The position numbers and the translations under genes were made by a program. From the NCBI GenBank assembly GCA_049724395.1, contig JAUGWO010000229.1, positions 62,001 through 126,000 of the forward strand: a stretch of 64,000 nt of DNA, read 5' to 3'. Shown piece by piece: positions 1-12,288 of this stretch. Numbering within the stretch: position 1 is the first letter of the stretch; each line of letters begins with the position of its first letter. Under the pieces are notes generated by a model that did no database searches, was not told the DNA's origin, and worked only from the letters and a program-made list of their open reading frames with translations. Origin of the DNA: Spongospora subterranea f. sp. subterranea. Lineage: Eukaryota > Endomyxa: Phytomyxea > Phytomyxea > Plasmodiophorida.

Positions 1-327
1 ATGATTGTGCGTCTTAGCCTCACACAATCCTAATAATTGGGAGGAATTGCCACCGTTGACGTACTTGATTGGACAAAGATGCTACGGCTGATGAACTAGT
101 GTCGCAGATCAACAATATTCAATTGTGTGATACTCTCTAGATATTCTGTTCTATTGCGGTTTACTAACCTAACCAGTCAACGGTAAACCACAAAGTTTGA
201 GAAGTATCTCACGAAGCGGTTTCCGATGACCGATGAGGTGATCGATGTGGTGTATTTCGTTGACGTGGCGTCACGAGGGCCATGCCCCATAGCTGGGTTA
301 CTACAAGGGTTATTCACGACGCTCTAA

Positions 328-752
328 TCATGTTTGATGAACTACAGGGGCAACATACCTTGAACTCCCGTTATCACCGGCCATAGCTCTGTATAGCCAA
401 TGTCTCAGATTGGTGCAGAATGCGACTTTTAAAACAAAAGAGGTGTGTGTGTCTACTGAAATCTCCGGTCGACAGAGGTTATGGAAATTCCTGAAATTTA
501 AACCGTTGAAATTCAAGCGACACGTTGTAGTTTGTGAGCACTTTGGCGGAGTCTTTCTGGGCCGAGCGTCGTTGCGAGAATGTTTTGACGATTTGCAAAT
601 TGGCGATCCATAGAGTTTGCAGCAGCACCGGTATCAAACAGAGCTCTGCCATTCCACCGAACGGTCGCTGATTTAGATCGTGGCTGAGTGCGTTGATTCA
701 CGATGTGACTTGTTTTCTCAGACAAGGGAAGCGATTGCCACATAGGATTCAA
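328..752 (-). pseudogene. Retrotransposon aspartic protease fragment
   Basis: The reverse strand of 513-752 reads a short segment with the retropepsin-like motif RALFDTGAAANSMD, the D-T/S-G-A active-site signature of retroviral and LTR-retrotransposon proteases. The frame breaks at about 513 and a continuation in another frame runs to 328, so the piece is decayed. No reverse transcriptase or integrase core is recognisable next to it. The motif is seen directly; assignment to an LTR element of the Ty3 type is inference, because short DTGA motifs also occur in DDI1-like host proteases. Confidence 0.4.
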
Positions 753-1088
753 TGATATTTAATTAACTGAGAGGATGTGCTTGTTGGACCGCCAATGGAT
801 ATCTGGACCTGACCACAAGGTTGCTGTTCGATAGCGATTTCCATTGTGTTGCCTTCTTATTCAAAATACGTTCCGTTCATCCATCTCAACTCGTTCCACC
901 CTCGCGAATATGCGATTCCGCCACACCGTCCTAGCCAGGTGTAATCGGAAACAATTGTACAGATTGTTTGATATTCTGCATTGGACACGCCACCGGCTGG
1001 AGACACTCAACACCATTGGCCTTGGTATTCTCGCCCCATCGCTGCCTGGAACCGATCGTTGGTTGGCCAAGTCACTGTCTAAACACGC

Positions 1089-1963
1089 TTGTTCGTGACG
1101 TGGCCTGATTCTGTCCAGGACCTCGGGAAATTGTTCACCTTCGGACAACGGCAATTTCAGCGAATTCCGTTCAAGGCACTGTATTCCACACATTCATTGA
1201 TTAACATGGGATATGATGGCTGTGTAAACCAGTGTTTCAGAGAAGATGTTATCCCCGTTGTTCACCCAACTACTCGCTCTGCACACCATTACGAGGGTCC
1301 GGCTTACGTCAACGCCCACGAAGTCAATATCGTTTGCCTAATGCCAACGGCGAGCCACCTATTTGCTGAAGGCGCCGCTTTCAACAGCGCCTCCACTATC
1401 TTATTCAAGCCATTGACACTCGGTAGTACTTGTCGCCAGTACGAGACCAAAGGGCATTGGATGCAATCATCTGTGCAGATCGTTGGATTGCCCTTCCGTG
1501 TCCACAGTATTGTCAACCTGATGGATTGAAACGACCTTGGTGGCGCCGTTTCCTTGCAATCAATCACGGCACGCTCGTCGCCGGGGAATGGTTATCGTTT
1601 GACTCAGTCAAGAGTACGTTGACAGGTGATCGCCCAGCCCCTCCCTCCAATAACGCCATCTACCGCCCATCCATTATGGGTTTAACCGCCGCCGAACTAT
1701 CCTGGAGGCAATCTTGGTCGTCATGGCACCGCACTCCTGTACAATTATGTTCTGGCCGACCAAACTCCCATTGCCTCTTACCGAATATGAGTGACACCGC
1801 TCACGAGGACGCTCTCGTCGGGCGCTTTATCATTTTAGAACGCGACAGTGTTGTTCGGTACCGCATCCTCGAGGCAGAATTAGACGCCGACCGAGGCGAC
1901 CAGGCCTTTCCTTACTGTTTTGTCAGTCAACCGCAAGTTAAACTGGATCTAGTTGTCGAATAA
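1089..1963 (+). other. Unidentified overlapping ORFs, possible spliced or broken gene
   Basis: Two overlapping open frames (1089-1529 and 1430-1963) lie on the plus strand in different registers. The second ends in a charged stretch around LVGRFIILERDSVVRYRI and stops at 1963. I do not recognise either. They may be two exons of one gene, or more of the decayed retroelement at 328-752, since the antisense of this stretch is also open for long distances. No start or splice pair can be fixed with confidence. Confidence 0.25.
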
Positions 1964-2127
1964 AGCTCAAATGGTTTGACCACTCGTGTCACTCTGCACT
2001 AGAAAATATTTTGAATATAAACAGGAATTACTTGGGTAAACTCATAGTCCTCGTCTAATTTATCAGATAGGGTTTCGGTGCCGATGAACTATTTCTATAT
2101 TCCGCCCCGTTTACGTGTTTTGGTTTC

Positions 2128-2907
2128 TCATTTGAAGGCTGGAAGGTCACGCCAGGACGGTTCACGCTCCGGTGCAAGATACGCGTTCAAATTGGCCAAT
2201 GCTTCGTCAATGGTCTTGAACTGTCCGATTGCCAAATTGCAAAATGGTGTTTGGATTTGATAGAAATGTGAGAAAAGTGTGTTGCGTACGATTTTAATCG
2301 CCTTGCTCCGATTTTGCAGATACTTGGCAATATTATTGAGGCCACCAGTGTTCGATAAGTATCGCTCAAGTTTCAGCTTACGCTTAGTGAAATTAATATG
2401 CCCAATAACCGAATCATGGCGAAGTAAAAAGCGATCGAAGATTTTGGAAGTCTTCTTAGGAATTCGCCGACCACCAACAAGTGGAAATACCTGTGGAATA
2501 TCTGTTTTCTTGCAGGCAACTCCTCGGTACAGATAGGATGATGGCCAAATACCAGTTTGAACAACGCGAAAAACTGTAGCGACTTGATCATCACAATTTA
2601 CAACGATTTCATCATTTGATTTGATAAAAGCGCCTATCGGGATCTTGATGTCCTCGTTGAATTCAAAATATGTCTCCCCTTCTCGCTTCAGCGAACACCC
2701 TCTGACACCCAGCACCAATTTTTCTAAGCGGAATGGGGAATTGGCTCTAAACAGGAAATCATTGAGTTCGCCGATTCTGTTGATTGTGAACCCGCTGGAC
2801 GAATCGATATATATCGCCTTCCACGATTTCCTTGGAATGATCTCGAGGGCGTCCTTGATTTTTGTCGAGACCAAACGGCGCCATATCTCTTGACAATCAT
2901 CAGACAT
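2128..2907 (-). CDS. Hypothetical protein, 259 aa, single exon
   Basis: An intact 259-residue frame starts MSDDCQEIWRRLVSTKIKD and ends at 2128. Composition is ordinary for a soluble protein: regularly spaced hydrophobic residues, a basic stretch near residues 160-180 (RRIPKKTSKIFDRF) and a short charged C-terminus. I see no signal peptide, membrane span or known catalytic motif. It is one of the few long genes here with no intron and no frame problem. The start is the first methionine after an upstream stop. Function unknown. Confidence 0.6.
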   Translation of the reverse strand: MSDDCQEIWRRLVSTKIKDALEIIPRKSWKAIYIDSSSGFTINRIGELNDFLFRANSPFRLEKLVLGVRGCSLKREGETYFEFNEDIKIPIGAFIKSNDEIVVNCDDQVATVFRVVQTGIWPSSYLYRGVACKKTDIPQVFPLVGGRRIPKKTSKIFDRFLLRHDSVIGHINFTKRKLKLERYLSNTGGLNNIAKYLQNRSKAIKIVRNTLFSHFYQIQTPFCNLAIGQFKTIDEALANLNAYLAPEREPSWRDLPAFK

Positions 2908-4466
2908 ATCTATGGAGACTGAATTACAACAACAGAGGAGAAAGGATTAACGGGTTTACAAATCACATGATGTGAATTGGCGATTGAGAGAGGCCAATGC
3001 AGCGATTGATTCTGGATCCAGAAATTCAAACAGACAATCAACTAGGACATCAATGGATAAATCATTGAAGCCCAATTTCGACGTGCCAATTGGATCTGAT
3101 CCATCCTTGTTCAGGCTCATCTGTGTTAGGACCTGTCCAGTGGCTGTGATTGTTTAACGTTATGTTCATTTTCCGACTCCGAGATTGAACAATTCCGTTC
3201 AACTGACCCGTTTATATTGTACGTTTGTTTATTAGGATTCATAGGTATATGGGTAATACTTATCCATTGCCAATATCCTATGGAATATTTCCTGATTTTA
3301 TCGTCTATTCTATGTCTTCATTGATCAAAGTGCTCCAGAAAAAAGCAAACAACGTCGCTTATATTCTTGTCGCCAAAGGCAAATGCTCGCTCGCTATCCC
3401 ACCGAGTAAGGCGCCTATCAATTCATCCCGCTAACTCAATTGGCCTATGTAGACAATGCAGCCAGCTGAATTCTTTTTCTAGTTGCCCTTTTGTATCGCC
3501 ACAACGAACCCACATTTGCAGTCCAAAAACCATAACAACTGCGTTTAAGTCGTGCCCGAAAATCCTCAAGAAAACAACCTATTGTTCAGAATGAGCACTG
3601 ATAGGATGCTTTTACGACAATACGCCGAAATTGACTGCCAACTTTCGGTGTTGCGCCAACATCATTACGTGCTATTCTGGCGCGTAATCTGCAGCGAGTT
3701 ACCCTTTCATTGAGTGTTAAGCTCGGTCCTAAGATCGCTGACAAAGTTTACTGGCAGGCTACAGGCCAAATGTGTCCATTCTGACGATACGCAAACGAAG
3801 TGCTAACAGGGCCCTAACCAGGGTTTTATATTGATGAAGGGGCAGAAGATGATTCTGGTTTGTTGTTGCTCATTCGCGAACAACTACTCGGATAGTAACT
3901 CGTAGTCTTCGTCACTTTTCTGCCATTGCTACTCAATGGGGTGGAATAAATGCTCTCAAAACTCGCTTGAAACACGCCCCCGTTTTGTAGTGAGAAGATT
4001 GACAAGTTGAACTGGGTCGTCGGTCCCCAGAAACGCGATCATCGTAACCGGACGTAGTGCTATACATCTATCCGGATTTATAACCTTCAAATGTTTTGCG
4101 TGGTGATAAATTTGCCACCGCATCAAAGATTTGTTGGCGAATTATGGGGCGGGATGTGCAATTCACGAATGGTTTCTTCATATGTTTAGATGGGTTTCGT
4201 CAGCGCTATTAGATCTGTGTTTTGAACTCGTTCACGGTCTCCTACGAAGACACACCTGACCAGTGACCAGTACCCAACTTCATGATCAACCCACTCTGTG
4301 CAGACTGCAGTCCAGGGGAAGAATGACTGTATCCCTGTCACGCACTGCTGTGGTTTACCCCTGGTTGTACACCCCTGTGGTCTGTGTCGTCTACCACCAC
4401 CACCACCCCCTTCACTGATTTAGGGGATCGCAACAGTTCTCATAGTCATCTGAATACACTACAACA
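2908..4466. other. Intergenic, nothing recognised
   Basis: Only short scattered ORFs (up to about 75 codons) without recognisable motifs. A small CAC run lies near 4391-4407, just upstream of the phosphate transporter start. No RNA gene or repeat is apparent. Confidence 0.5.
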
Positions 4467-6382
4467 ATGGCGACGCTGATGCTGGCGTCGGGCGGCGTGG
4501 CACTCGGCATGGCCTGGGCAATCGGGGCCCAGGATGTGTCCAACGCCTTAGGGACGGCTGTTGGGTCGAAAGCGGTTACGGTCCAGCAAGCAATCATGAT
4601 CGGGGCGGTCTGCGAGTTCGCAGGCGCTTTGGTCGGAGGCGATGTCGCACAGACAATCTCCAAAGGAATTCTTGACCCAAAACTGACGGGGTCTTTGGAG
4701 ATTTACAGTCAGATAATGTTCTGCACGCTGGCCGGCGCGTTTATCTGGCTCGCCATTGCAACAGCATATGCCTTACCTGTATCTACGTCGCATAGTTTAA
4801 TCGGGTATTTCTGTAAATTTTCAAGAAATTTTTTCAATTATCTTCGCAGTTAACGCCTCAATCTATATTTTATATTTGACAACGTGTTTTGGTATCTGTT
4901 CCTAAATATTCGTTTTAACCAATAGCATGATGACCATGTGCAATCGATTTTTTTTTCGTTAAAACATTAATAATTTTATGGTCCAATGTCTAAAGTGAAT
5001 GACAGGTCTCTAGTTGGCCTTGGATTGGTTTTATGCCCTCAAGCTCTTAATGTGTCTGCCCTATCAAAAGTGATTTTATCATGGGTTATATCCCCTGCTG
5101 CTGGAGCGATTATCTCATTCTTCGTCTTCTACATCATAAACAAGTTCATATTGAAGAATGCTCGCCCGTTAAGGGCGGCTCAAAATTTGATCCCATACTT
5201 TTTCGGCTTTACGCTAAGCGTATTAACTGCCTTTTCAACACTCGCTGGACCTGTTGACTTCAGGTTATCACGTTCATTTGTGGTGTTCACTTTTTTCTCA
5301 GCTTGCTTTTATCTGAGTAGCGGGTTTTAACCTAACCTTAGCGTCGCTCAGATTTTTGAGATGTACAAAAAACGGTTGTATGTTTTTGTTTCTTCATCAA
5401 CTTCAATGATTTGCTTGTTTTAAATTTCTTTCAAATAGATTGTCGAAAACCCAAAGTTTTCTTGCCGCGTTGATTGTATTTTGCCTGTCCACAGCTGCGG
5501 CTTTTAAAAATGGAAACTCTCGTGGTAAGATAACTGTGGACTTGTCTTCTGATGAAGACCCTGTCGAGGCGGCTGAGGCCGTTTTCATTCGTCTAATGGT
5601 GATCACTGCATGCGTCGTTTCGTTTGCCCATGGCAGCAATGATGGTGTGATTTTTGTGCTATGAAGATGGCTATCAATTAAGTTCCATCTTTTCACAGTC
5701 TCAAACTCGATTGGGCCGTTTGCCGCCATTGTTGAGGTTTATACGACAGGTAACACTTCCTTTTTGCGCTGCGCCCGTATTCGATTCACCAATATAGAAC
5801 TTTCAAGTCCATATGATTTCAGAACTTTCTAAGTGTTTCAGTGCCATTTCTGATTCTATTAACCGAATAGATAATGAATTTTCCCTCAATAGGTTCAGTT
5901 GATGGGCATGAACCCGTATCGTTATGGATTCTGATTTTTGGCGGTCTTGGAATTGTTTTAGGGTTATCTACATATGGTTACAAGGTCTGCAATATATTTT
6001 TTCAAAGCTGGCTGTTACGATCTCATTTTCTTCTTGTTTAGGTTATGGCGACTATTGGAGAACGAATCACAAAATTGACATACTCCCGCGGATTCTCTGC
6101 TCAAATCGCAACTGCCTTGACGGTTTTGACTGCTTCCGTTTTCGGCATCAGCGTTTCTACAACTCATTGCTTGATTGGCGCGATTGCAGGTAAGAATACT
6201 GCTAATAGGATCGGAAATATTGGTTGTAATCGGCATTATTAGGTCTGGGGTTAGTCGAAGGCAGTGAAAAGGTGAACAAGTCAACTCTGAATAGAATCGC
6301 TTTGTCATGGATTGTGACTCTACCTGCATCGGCGGCATTTTCCATTACTGTCCTCGCGCTAATGAGGATATCACCCATATAA
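4467..6382 (+). CDS. Inorganic phosphate transporter, PiT/SLC20 family (7 exons)
   Basis: Encodes a sodium- or proton-coupled phosphate symporter of the PiT (Pho-4/SLC20) family, a multispan membrane protein. Exons: 4467-4804, 5006-5263, 5439-5644, 5699-5749, 5893-5984, 6042-6189 and 6243-6382. All junctions are GT..AG and join in frame to 411 codons including the stop. Both family signature repeats are present: an N-terminal one with [15 protein letters not shown] and STSHSLIG, and a C-terminal one with [16 protein letters not shown] (joined across two introns) and [12 protein letters not shown]. The central cytosolic loop is short and acidic ([14 protein letters not shown]). The protein, about 410 residues, is compact for a eukaryotic PiT. 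The start is the ATG just before the first helix. This is one of the cleanest genes in the window. Confidence 0.95.
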
Positions 6383-8671
6383 TGTAAAAACCAGATAGAT
6401 TATTGCTGTCTCCTCTATTTGTTCTTAAAATTTTTTCTTGATTATGGAAACAGTTTACTTGTTTCAAAAGCCATAGTCAAACCCCTTTGTTTGGCCGAAT
6501 TCTACCTTTTGTTGGGGCGTGTTGGAGACCATCTACTTCTGATCGAAATTTCAGCGACACTTGAATCCGTATGAGACGAATTCAATGGACTATCAGTGGC
6601 GACCTTGTTTCATCAGCGAGGGGGACAAGCAATATCCAAATTTAAGTTGGGACCGAATCGCTGTCGTATTTCCCCGTTTTGCCATTTTTAACCAAGAACA
6701 CACACCGTAAGGCGTATCATGCTCGTTAGACCCCAAACGTACCAACGCTTTTGAAAAACGGAATCCCTGACAATATACAACTGTCAACAAAAACTGGTAC
6801 CGCGCGCTCGCGATTGAGACTTGGAGATCTTCAGTTCTTACAGTTAAACTAGATTCACAAGAGGTTCGCTGCCTAAACGCTGCGTTCTGGTGATTGGCGA
6901 CCCCTAGCACAATGTACGGCACTAATGCTTGCCCGCTATGGTTGGAAAACGCCTACATCAACACAGTGCGAAGCTGACGGGTTCTCAGCATTTTGGCACA
7001 AAACCTGAGTTTTCGTTCTGTGTAAACACACATGATCGGCCGTGAAAATGTTGCATAAACAAATTCAATTCCGTAGTTTAATATTAGATGGGATATTTTG
7101 GTTTCGGGGAACCGCGTTGGAGGTGGATTCTTCCGGCGATAACGACGTAAGTGCAGCCGCAACCTCTGAATCGTCCCGGGCGACCGGGCAAGCAACGACA
7201 CCGTGCCCGCCTGAACCGCAGAGAGCGCAAACGTGGCTCGAACTGCACTTTTCGGAGCGACAACTCTGTGTTCTGTTGAACTGGTAACAAAACCGGATAG
7301 GGCCGGCCGACTCTGTTGCCGGCAACGAATCCGACCTGCGGACGTCATCTCGACGATCACGTCGGGAGTAATCATAACTGAAAATACACACAAACAATGA
7401 ATGACTTGCTGAAGTTCTGGAAAAAAAAAGAGGGTTTTCTGACATGTTGTCTTTTACTATGTGATGAAAGAGCAACCAACATAAAATAAAATGTCTTACG
7501 CGTCACGACTGTTGCGTCGAGAAGAAGAATAATGATCGGTCGGTAATAAAGGTCGGTACGCTCTTCTGGACGGTGACCGGGAACGAGACCTCTGCGATGA
7601 GCGATGCTCACTGCGATCGTGACAAGTAGGCGACTAAAAACACATTTAAGAGTTCTACGCTGCTAGCTGTCGAACGAACAACAGTAATTTTGAAAAAGAA
7701 GGAACAAAGAGCAAACATAAAAAATCTTTGCGAAAATAAATCGTGTCATCCTTGTACAAAACAAGGAACGTTTACATTGCGACGAGTTGACGATGAGCGT
7801 GAAGATGGCAACGCAACAGATACGAACAAGCCATTGTAGGAGCCGGTTACTTTCTCGGTGAATATCAACGACGTTTTTTGCAGATGCGATTGCCTAACGA
7901 ATTCAACCATATTAGAGCGAATTTGGACACAAATAAAAGATCATCTATAAAAAGCAGAAACAGTACATAACGACTACGTCCAAAAACGGTGCTTGTTATG
8001 AGATTCGACAACCAATTGACTCTGGAACGTCATAAACAACTGTTGACAATGATCTACGAACCATTTGAAAAAATTGACAAAAGTGTCCAACGTGGAGAGC
8101 CCGGCCTGAACAAGACGTTTGGAGAAATTACATCCGTAACGGGCCTCGTACATCTTTCGAAACATTAGGATTACATAGTGGAACACTAGCCCTCTAGCGT
8201 CAACTTACGGCAGGAAGAGTCTTAACGTCGCAACAGGTGGACGAAGATCGCGTTGCAAGCATTGCCAGTATCTAAGCAAAAGTAAATGCCAAGCGACAAA
8301 AGGACGACGTGGGGCGGTGCGTTCAGAGTCAGTCATTCATGGCTGAGTGTTCTCAGCAATGGCTTGACTCATCGACGTAATATTAAACACCAAAGAGTTG
8401 TACAGTGCAAATAGGGAGAATCATAACAGCATTAGACTAGGTGAACAAAAAGACTAAAAAACGAACAAAAACAGCACTGTGAAGAAAGAGTAAATAAAAC
8501 GAAGCGATCCCACCTCATTTTCTAGTGAATACATGGAAAAGTCCCTGTCTGATTTAAAAGAATTTTTGGAAAGGGACACGGTTGAATCTGAAATGGGGAC
8601 ACACGTTGCTACAGCGGTCGGGCTAGGCAAACATAATGTGGGAATGAATATCGAAGATCAGCATACATAAC
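6383..8671. other. Intergenic with one zinc-knuckle-like relic; otherwise nothing recognised
   Basis: No gene could be supported apart from the reverse-strand relic at 7065-7475. A 46-codon plus-strand ORF at 8533-8670 has no recognisable feature. A/T-rich stretches without clear repeats fill 7650-8000. Confidence 0.4.
7065..7475 (-). pseudogene. Cysteine/histidine-rich fragment, retroelement-like
   Basis: A 136-codon frame contains the cluster CRSEKCSSSHVCALCGSG followed by HGVVACP. This gives a Cys-rich pattern with a final C-x2-C-x4-H-x4-C unit, like those in some tyrosine-recombinase and other retroelement gag proteins. The N-terminal half is featureless, and no neighbouring polymerase or recombinase is visible. 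A small host zinc-finger protein is the alternative. The cysteine pattern is seen; the element class is inferred. Confidence 0.3.
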
Positions 8672-10405
8672 TCACCGGTGGTGATCACCACTCGTCCTAT
8701 GAACCGGACTCGACTCGGGAGGATCAACATCCATTGGTAAAGCGCCATCCTCTGGAGAAGAATCTCGAGACGAGATTACACACGGCAGTTCAGCAACCGG
8801 TTCCACAACAGCATCTTTCTTCTGCGAGTTTGCTAAAAACGTCGATTTGGGGGTTAAAATCGATGAAGGGGGTGTCCTCGCCATGGGGGAAGTATAGCAG
8901 GAAGTTGACGCCGGGGGTGCTGAAGAATCAGCATGGGGCGGTGCAGCACAGTCTGAAGGGATTAAAAGCGTCACGTGCAACCTGACTGAAAGATGGAGAA
9001 ATAGAAGTCGAAAATGGCGACCCATCAGAGTTGGATGGATTTACGGAACGGCTTAAAGCAGACGATGAAACTACATGAGGCGCTACAGGATGAATAGGCG
9101 ACGATGAGCGAATGGACATGGGATGAGGAACAGAAGACGAGGGAACAGGCGATGCTGTCAGTGTAGTTCCAGAGCGAACAATGACATTGGAAGGTGTTGG
9201 TCCACGAACTGCTGGATAAAATGACAGATTCTGGGAGACCGTACAATTAGCGTTGGCATTAACCGGCACGGTGAGTAGTGATGAACTGGCCGAGGGCCCA
9301 ATATCAGATCGAGCGTTAGGTGTGATCATGCCATTGGATGATGGAGTCGCAGGAAAAACTGCATACCTCTCAATGGGGATTTTGGAAGACGATAGTGAAC
9401 CCTTATCAGAAGAAGTTGCTATGCGCTCAGGGGACGTTGACGAGTTCTTGATGTTTTCTGATTCTAGCGACGTGCTCTTTATGGCAATAGGAGATTCATC
9501 ATTAACATTATTTAGGCGCCCATCAGTAAACGGACTTTTGAGTTCATGAATTGGACGCCACTGAATTTCTTGTTCAAAATCTTGCATATCGTCCTCAATT
9601 GGTGAATTAAAACCGTTATCGACCTGATTCTGAACCGGAGGGGACGGAGGCCCGTTACCAGCGGACACTGCCTGTGGAGATTCAGAGATGACGCCATCAG
9701 CTGCTGAAATTGTCGGGGCAGGGCCATCTTTGAACTCGGGTATCACGTCCAAAGGATGAACGGAATACATATTCTGGGCCATATTCTTCATTTCGTCAGC
9801 AAAAAGTAGAACATTGTTCACGAATAATCCGAGATAGTCAACGTGTGGCCGATGCCCGGCTACTTCCGCTTTCAAAGCCATATACGCCGCTTCTGCCTAA
9901 TAAACGTTGAATTTACGTCAGAATTTTCAAAGACCGTCTATAACTACATTAGTGCAAAGAATGACGATCAAAATATCAAATCAGGAAGAGAAGTGATTTT
10001 TTTTCAATTTTTACACAGTTGCAGTAAATAACAGGGGAATTAAAGAGATATGAGAATTATTCGGGAACGAAAATGGCGAACAAAGCAAACAGATGGCGGT
10101 ACAGCCAAACAAGAAACACCATAGCTCCATGGACCCGGTCCGCAGTAACAAAAAGGCAATGAATAGAATTGAATGAATAATTGAAAACAATTGACAATCA
10201 ATGAATTTACTGGTACCTGGATACGTTTCTGTCGTTCTAAACCGATTTCCACCTCAAGCGTCATCATTCGCTTCTGGGTTTTCTGCCAGTCATTGACAAA
10301 CCTGGTCAGGTCGGGCATATTCGAGAACGACATGGCTGATGGATGAGTAGAATCGGCCGCCGAGACCTTAAGAAGGCCACGGTTGTGGTGATCGTGTTCT
10401 GGCAC
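8672..10405 (-). CDS. Hypothetical protein: helical N-terminus, long Ser/Pro-rich tail
   Basis: Exon 1 (10405-10217, or from the internal ATG at 10333) and exon 2 (from 9896) are joined by a 320-nt GT..AG intron. They give a predicted helical segment ending ERQKRIQ / AEAAYMALKAEVAG, followed by about 230 residues rich in S, P and N. The frame then closes, but moving one base in the run region 8958-8967 (TTTT or CCC on the reverse strand) lets it continue to 8672 through PPHADSSAPPASTS to an end at TSGDHHR. I do not recognise the family. The helical part could be an oligomerisation segment and the tail disordered. Confidence is fair for a gene here, low for the exact 3' end. Confidence 0.55.
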
Positions 10406-10539
10406 CAGTGTTGGTCACGACGCGATGTGGGCGGAGTCCGTAGTAAAGTCCCCGTCGCCGTCCCCCCCTGGTCTTCATATCATCAAATCAAAATCTTAAT
10501 GGACTGCTGATAGAGATGATGCCATGTCATAGATTGTGT

Positions 10540-10835
10540 CACAAAACATGTTACCATTATTTCTAATATGTTACCATTATTCTAACATGTTACCATCAAT
10601 TTAATATGTTACCAATTTACTCTAACATGTTACCATCAATCTAATATGTTACCATTACTCTAACATGTTACCATCAATCTAATATGTTACCATTACTCTA
10701 ACATGTTACCATCAATCTAATATGTTACCATTACTCTAACATGTTACCATCAATCTAATATGTTACCATTACTCTAACATGTTACCATCAATCTAATATG
10801 TTACCATTACTCTAACATGTTACCACCATTATATT
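10540..10835. repeat. 38-bp minisatellite, about 7 copies
   Basis: Tandem units alternate the half-units TAACATGTTACCATCAATC and TAATATGTTACCATTACTC, giving a 38-bp period. The left edge is degenerate (10540-10620), while copies from about 10621 to 10825 are nearly identical. A/T-rich; no coding potential. Confidence 0.9.
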
Positions 10836-12288
10836 GTCTACCTTTCGCAGCCGTCAGTCATGATTATCTATTTCTGGAATGGTCATGACATTGATTAGAA
10901 AATGATTGCTCTAGACGAAAATACCATGCGGCGGAATTGAGGTGTTTTTCCTATCCTGGCTTTCGCCCTCAAATTATTCTACTGAGTTTTCTCCGTGCTG
11001 CAATTTGTTTCGAATGCCTTCAACCTTTGGACAGGATCAGCGTAATTAGCCACAGTTTGTGCTTCATCAAGCTCATCAGCTTATCACTGAATAATCACAG
11101 GTATCCGTCCGTATCAGTCACTGGTTCACAGCTCGAAACCAGTTTTCATGCTTTTAGACTTGTTCTTCTGAAAAAATGGAACAAAGTCCACGTAAAATAG
11201 GTAGGTAAGTATGTGGCGCTTGCGGATCATGTGGGCAGCTTAGCGGACCCGTTCCCTACCAGAGATGTCTACCAAAGTTTGACGTCGAGACGTTGCTTGG
11301 CCTTGGTCTTCAACCCTTGACTTCAAACCAGAAAAACCGTTTGTGTTTGTCTTCTAGGATTCAGGCTTTAATCGAACACCAATTACCATACAATAAACTT
11401 AAAAGTTTGCTTTATTTTCACATTGTGTCAGTGCTCAAAAAGTGCATGCTCACATCACTCCGTTCTAGATTGGACCAACAACACGACTTGATCAGTTTTA
11501 AAGAGTTGAAAATCCCATGGACTGCGAGTTTCTGCCGCGGGGAGAAGCCGAGATAATTTCAGTAGTCTTTCCTGGGCGAGAAAAATATCAAGTTCTGCAA
11601 ACTTTACCGTGTGTCATCCCATTGAGGTCTATTGGTTAAGCATGAAAGCTTCGGGAAGCAATTTGCTAGTCCTGTTGGGCTGCCTGGTGGTAATGTAGCG
11701 TTTTCGCTCTTTATGCCTTTTTCCCATACCTACGGTCGCAATTGTTGAATCACCGGAATACGACATCCGTGGGCCTGCATGTCGGTTTCCCATGCCTTCG
11801 TCATAAAAGCAATTTGTAAGACCAGCTGAGAGTGCACGGGCATTGAAAAACAGCAACAAATCATGCGAATTGGTGAGACGACGAACATGGGAAACCCTGA
11901 AGCTGTTTGTTGCTGTTGGGCGCCTTGAAAGATCATTGGCCTAATTTGCCACAGACTTTCCTGGCTTCGTCGACTTTTCTCTTTTCTCTTACAGGGTAAG
12001 AACGGCGCGGAAAGTCGCTTTGAATTCTACATCTCCGTATTACTTTCAGAACGGATGTAGATTAACGGACTATCGGACCCGGCCACGTAGGGATGGAACC
12101 ATTTAGGGCTCTACTCAGTTACAGTAGCTGAATTCCATTACACTCAAGGGTCGGACCATTGAAGGGCTGCCACAGAAATGATCATAGCTTGGCTTTTGGT
12201 TTCCGGCGAGTTGGACAGCAGCATCATCTGTATGGAGTTTTCTTCATTTCAAATGTAAGGGCTACACGGACTCGGATTCATCGCATGG
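10836..12288. other. Intergenic between two tandem arrays, no gene supported
   Basis: Contains several ORFs below 90 codons on both strands (for example 10937-11200, 11293-11556 and the reverse strand of 11629-11936). None has a recognisable motif or splice context. It lies between the 38-bp and 43-bp arrays. Confidence 0.4.

Noticed and set aside
8958-8990. 29-nt intron in the hypothetical gene at 8.7-10.4 kb
   Set aside because: Splicing it out leads to the wrong frame; a one-base homopolymer change fits better.
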